Positions 18,248-18,694 of a DNA stretch of 18,694 bases are shown here, piece by piece. Numbering within the stretch: position 1 is the first letter of the stretch; every line of letters begins with the position of its first letter. The position numbers were made by a program, and so were the translations under genes. Source of the stretch: Zancudomyces culisetae (taxonomy: Eukaryota > Kickxellomycota > Harpellomycetes > Harpellales > Legeriomycetaceae); the NCBI GenBank assembly GCA_001969505.1, contig LSSK01000168.1, positions 35,225 through 53,918 of the forward strand, given 5' to 3'. Under the pieces are notes generated by a model, which was given only the letters and a program-made list of their open reading frames with translations, searched no databases and was not told the origin of the DNA.

Positions 18248-18694
18248 ATCTTTTGTCAAATATGCTATATATATTTTATATTAGTGTATGAATATCGTAT
18301 ATTGTAGTATAACGGCTACAACCTTTTTGCTAGCGAATTGTAATATATTGTAGATGTTATAAGTTATCTGATATATTTTTCAGCTAATGTGATGGCTGAG
18401 TTTGGTATAGCACTGATTCTGTCAGTTATACTCAGGCCTCGGATCACTTAACTAGTTCTGTTCGCCGTATGAAGAATGTTTTAAATACTTTTTATTATTG
18501 ATATAATACTAATAAAACACTAAATAAACTATATCAGTAAGGTGCTATTTTCAATTATTAAGTATATAAAAACGTATATGTAAAGTATATTCCGCTAAGA
18601 AAGGCTAAAGATGTTTATTTTCCTTGTCCGCTTCGCTTTTATTCCCTGATCGTTCAGATATTCAACTTTACTGTTATAAATATTTAGATATAAA
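18248..18694. other. Intergenic region at the right edge
   Basis: These 447 nt of AT-rich sequence carry no ORF of note. The only structure I see is a bulged hairpin at 18389-18447, listed separately. Confidence 0.5.
18389..18447. repeat. Bulged long hairpin (nested inverted repeats)
   Basis: Complementary segments nest as GTGAT/ATCAC (18389-18393, 18443-18447), GG/CC and CTGAG/CTCAG (18394-18400, 18431-18438 with one bulged G), TATA/TATA (18406-18409, 18427-18430), and ACTGA/TCAGT (18412-18416, 18422-18426) closing a 5-nt loop. About 21 pairs fall within 59 nt, more GC-rich than the flanks. It could be a small RNA, a decayed element or chance; no box motif decides. Confidence 0.35.

Overview
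The window comes from a eukaryotic nuclear genome, almost certainly an AT-rich, intron-containing fungus. The reasons are the single-copy eukaryotic genes, short GT-AG introns (65-212 nt) that can be placed by protein alignment, and a Bem3-type PX-PH-RhoGAP protein, an architecture typical of fungi. A KDM8/JMJD5 gene, absent from baker's yeast, together with heavy intron use points away from Saccharomycotina. An early-diverging lineage such as Kickxellomycotina is a guess I cannot confirm. The standard genetic code fits all alignments.

Layout, left to right. The C-terminal end of PEX6 (+, cut by the window edge) runs tail-to-tail into FRS1, the cytosolic phenylalanyl-tRNA synthetase beta subunit (-, 3 exons, 595 aa). 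Next is a KDM8/JMJD5-type JmjC oxygenase (-, 4 exons, 566 aa), head-to-head with EMC2, an ER membrane complex subunit (+, 6 exons, 313 aa). A small C-terminal RING protein with two candidate SUMO-interacting motifs follows (+, 256 aa, probably an Slx8/RNF4-type ubiquitin ligase). After 2.46 kb without a gene comes an intronless 2061-residue Bem3-like protein (+). The window ends with a tRNA-Asn(GUU) gene and its oligo-T terminator. Open reading frames alone miss several exons: the first two of FRS1, the first and last two of the JmjC gene, and most of EMC2's joins. I placed these by combining splice signals with family alignment recalled from general knowledge.

The genes do not form a pathway: peroxisome import, translation, protein hydroxylation, membrane protein insertion, SUMO/ubiquitin signalling and Rho GTPase/polarity control are simply neighbours. 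I see no transposon, no CRISPR array and no gene cluster.

The most notable observation is that the RhoGAP domain of the Bem3-like protein keeps its fold motifs but has Leu in place of the catalytic arginine finger and Lys in place of the conserved Asn, so it looks like a pseudo-GAP. Secondary observations are a GC-richer island with nested inverted repeats near 9.45-9.66 kb (a candidate structured RNA), a bulged hairpin downstream of the tRNA, and a two-codon upstream ORF overlapping the RING start codon.
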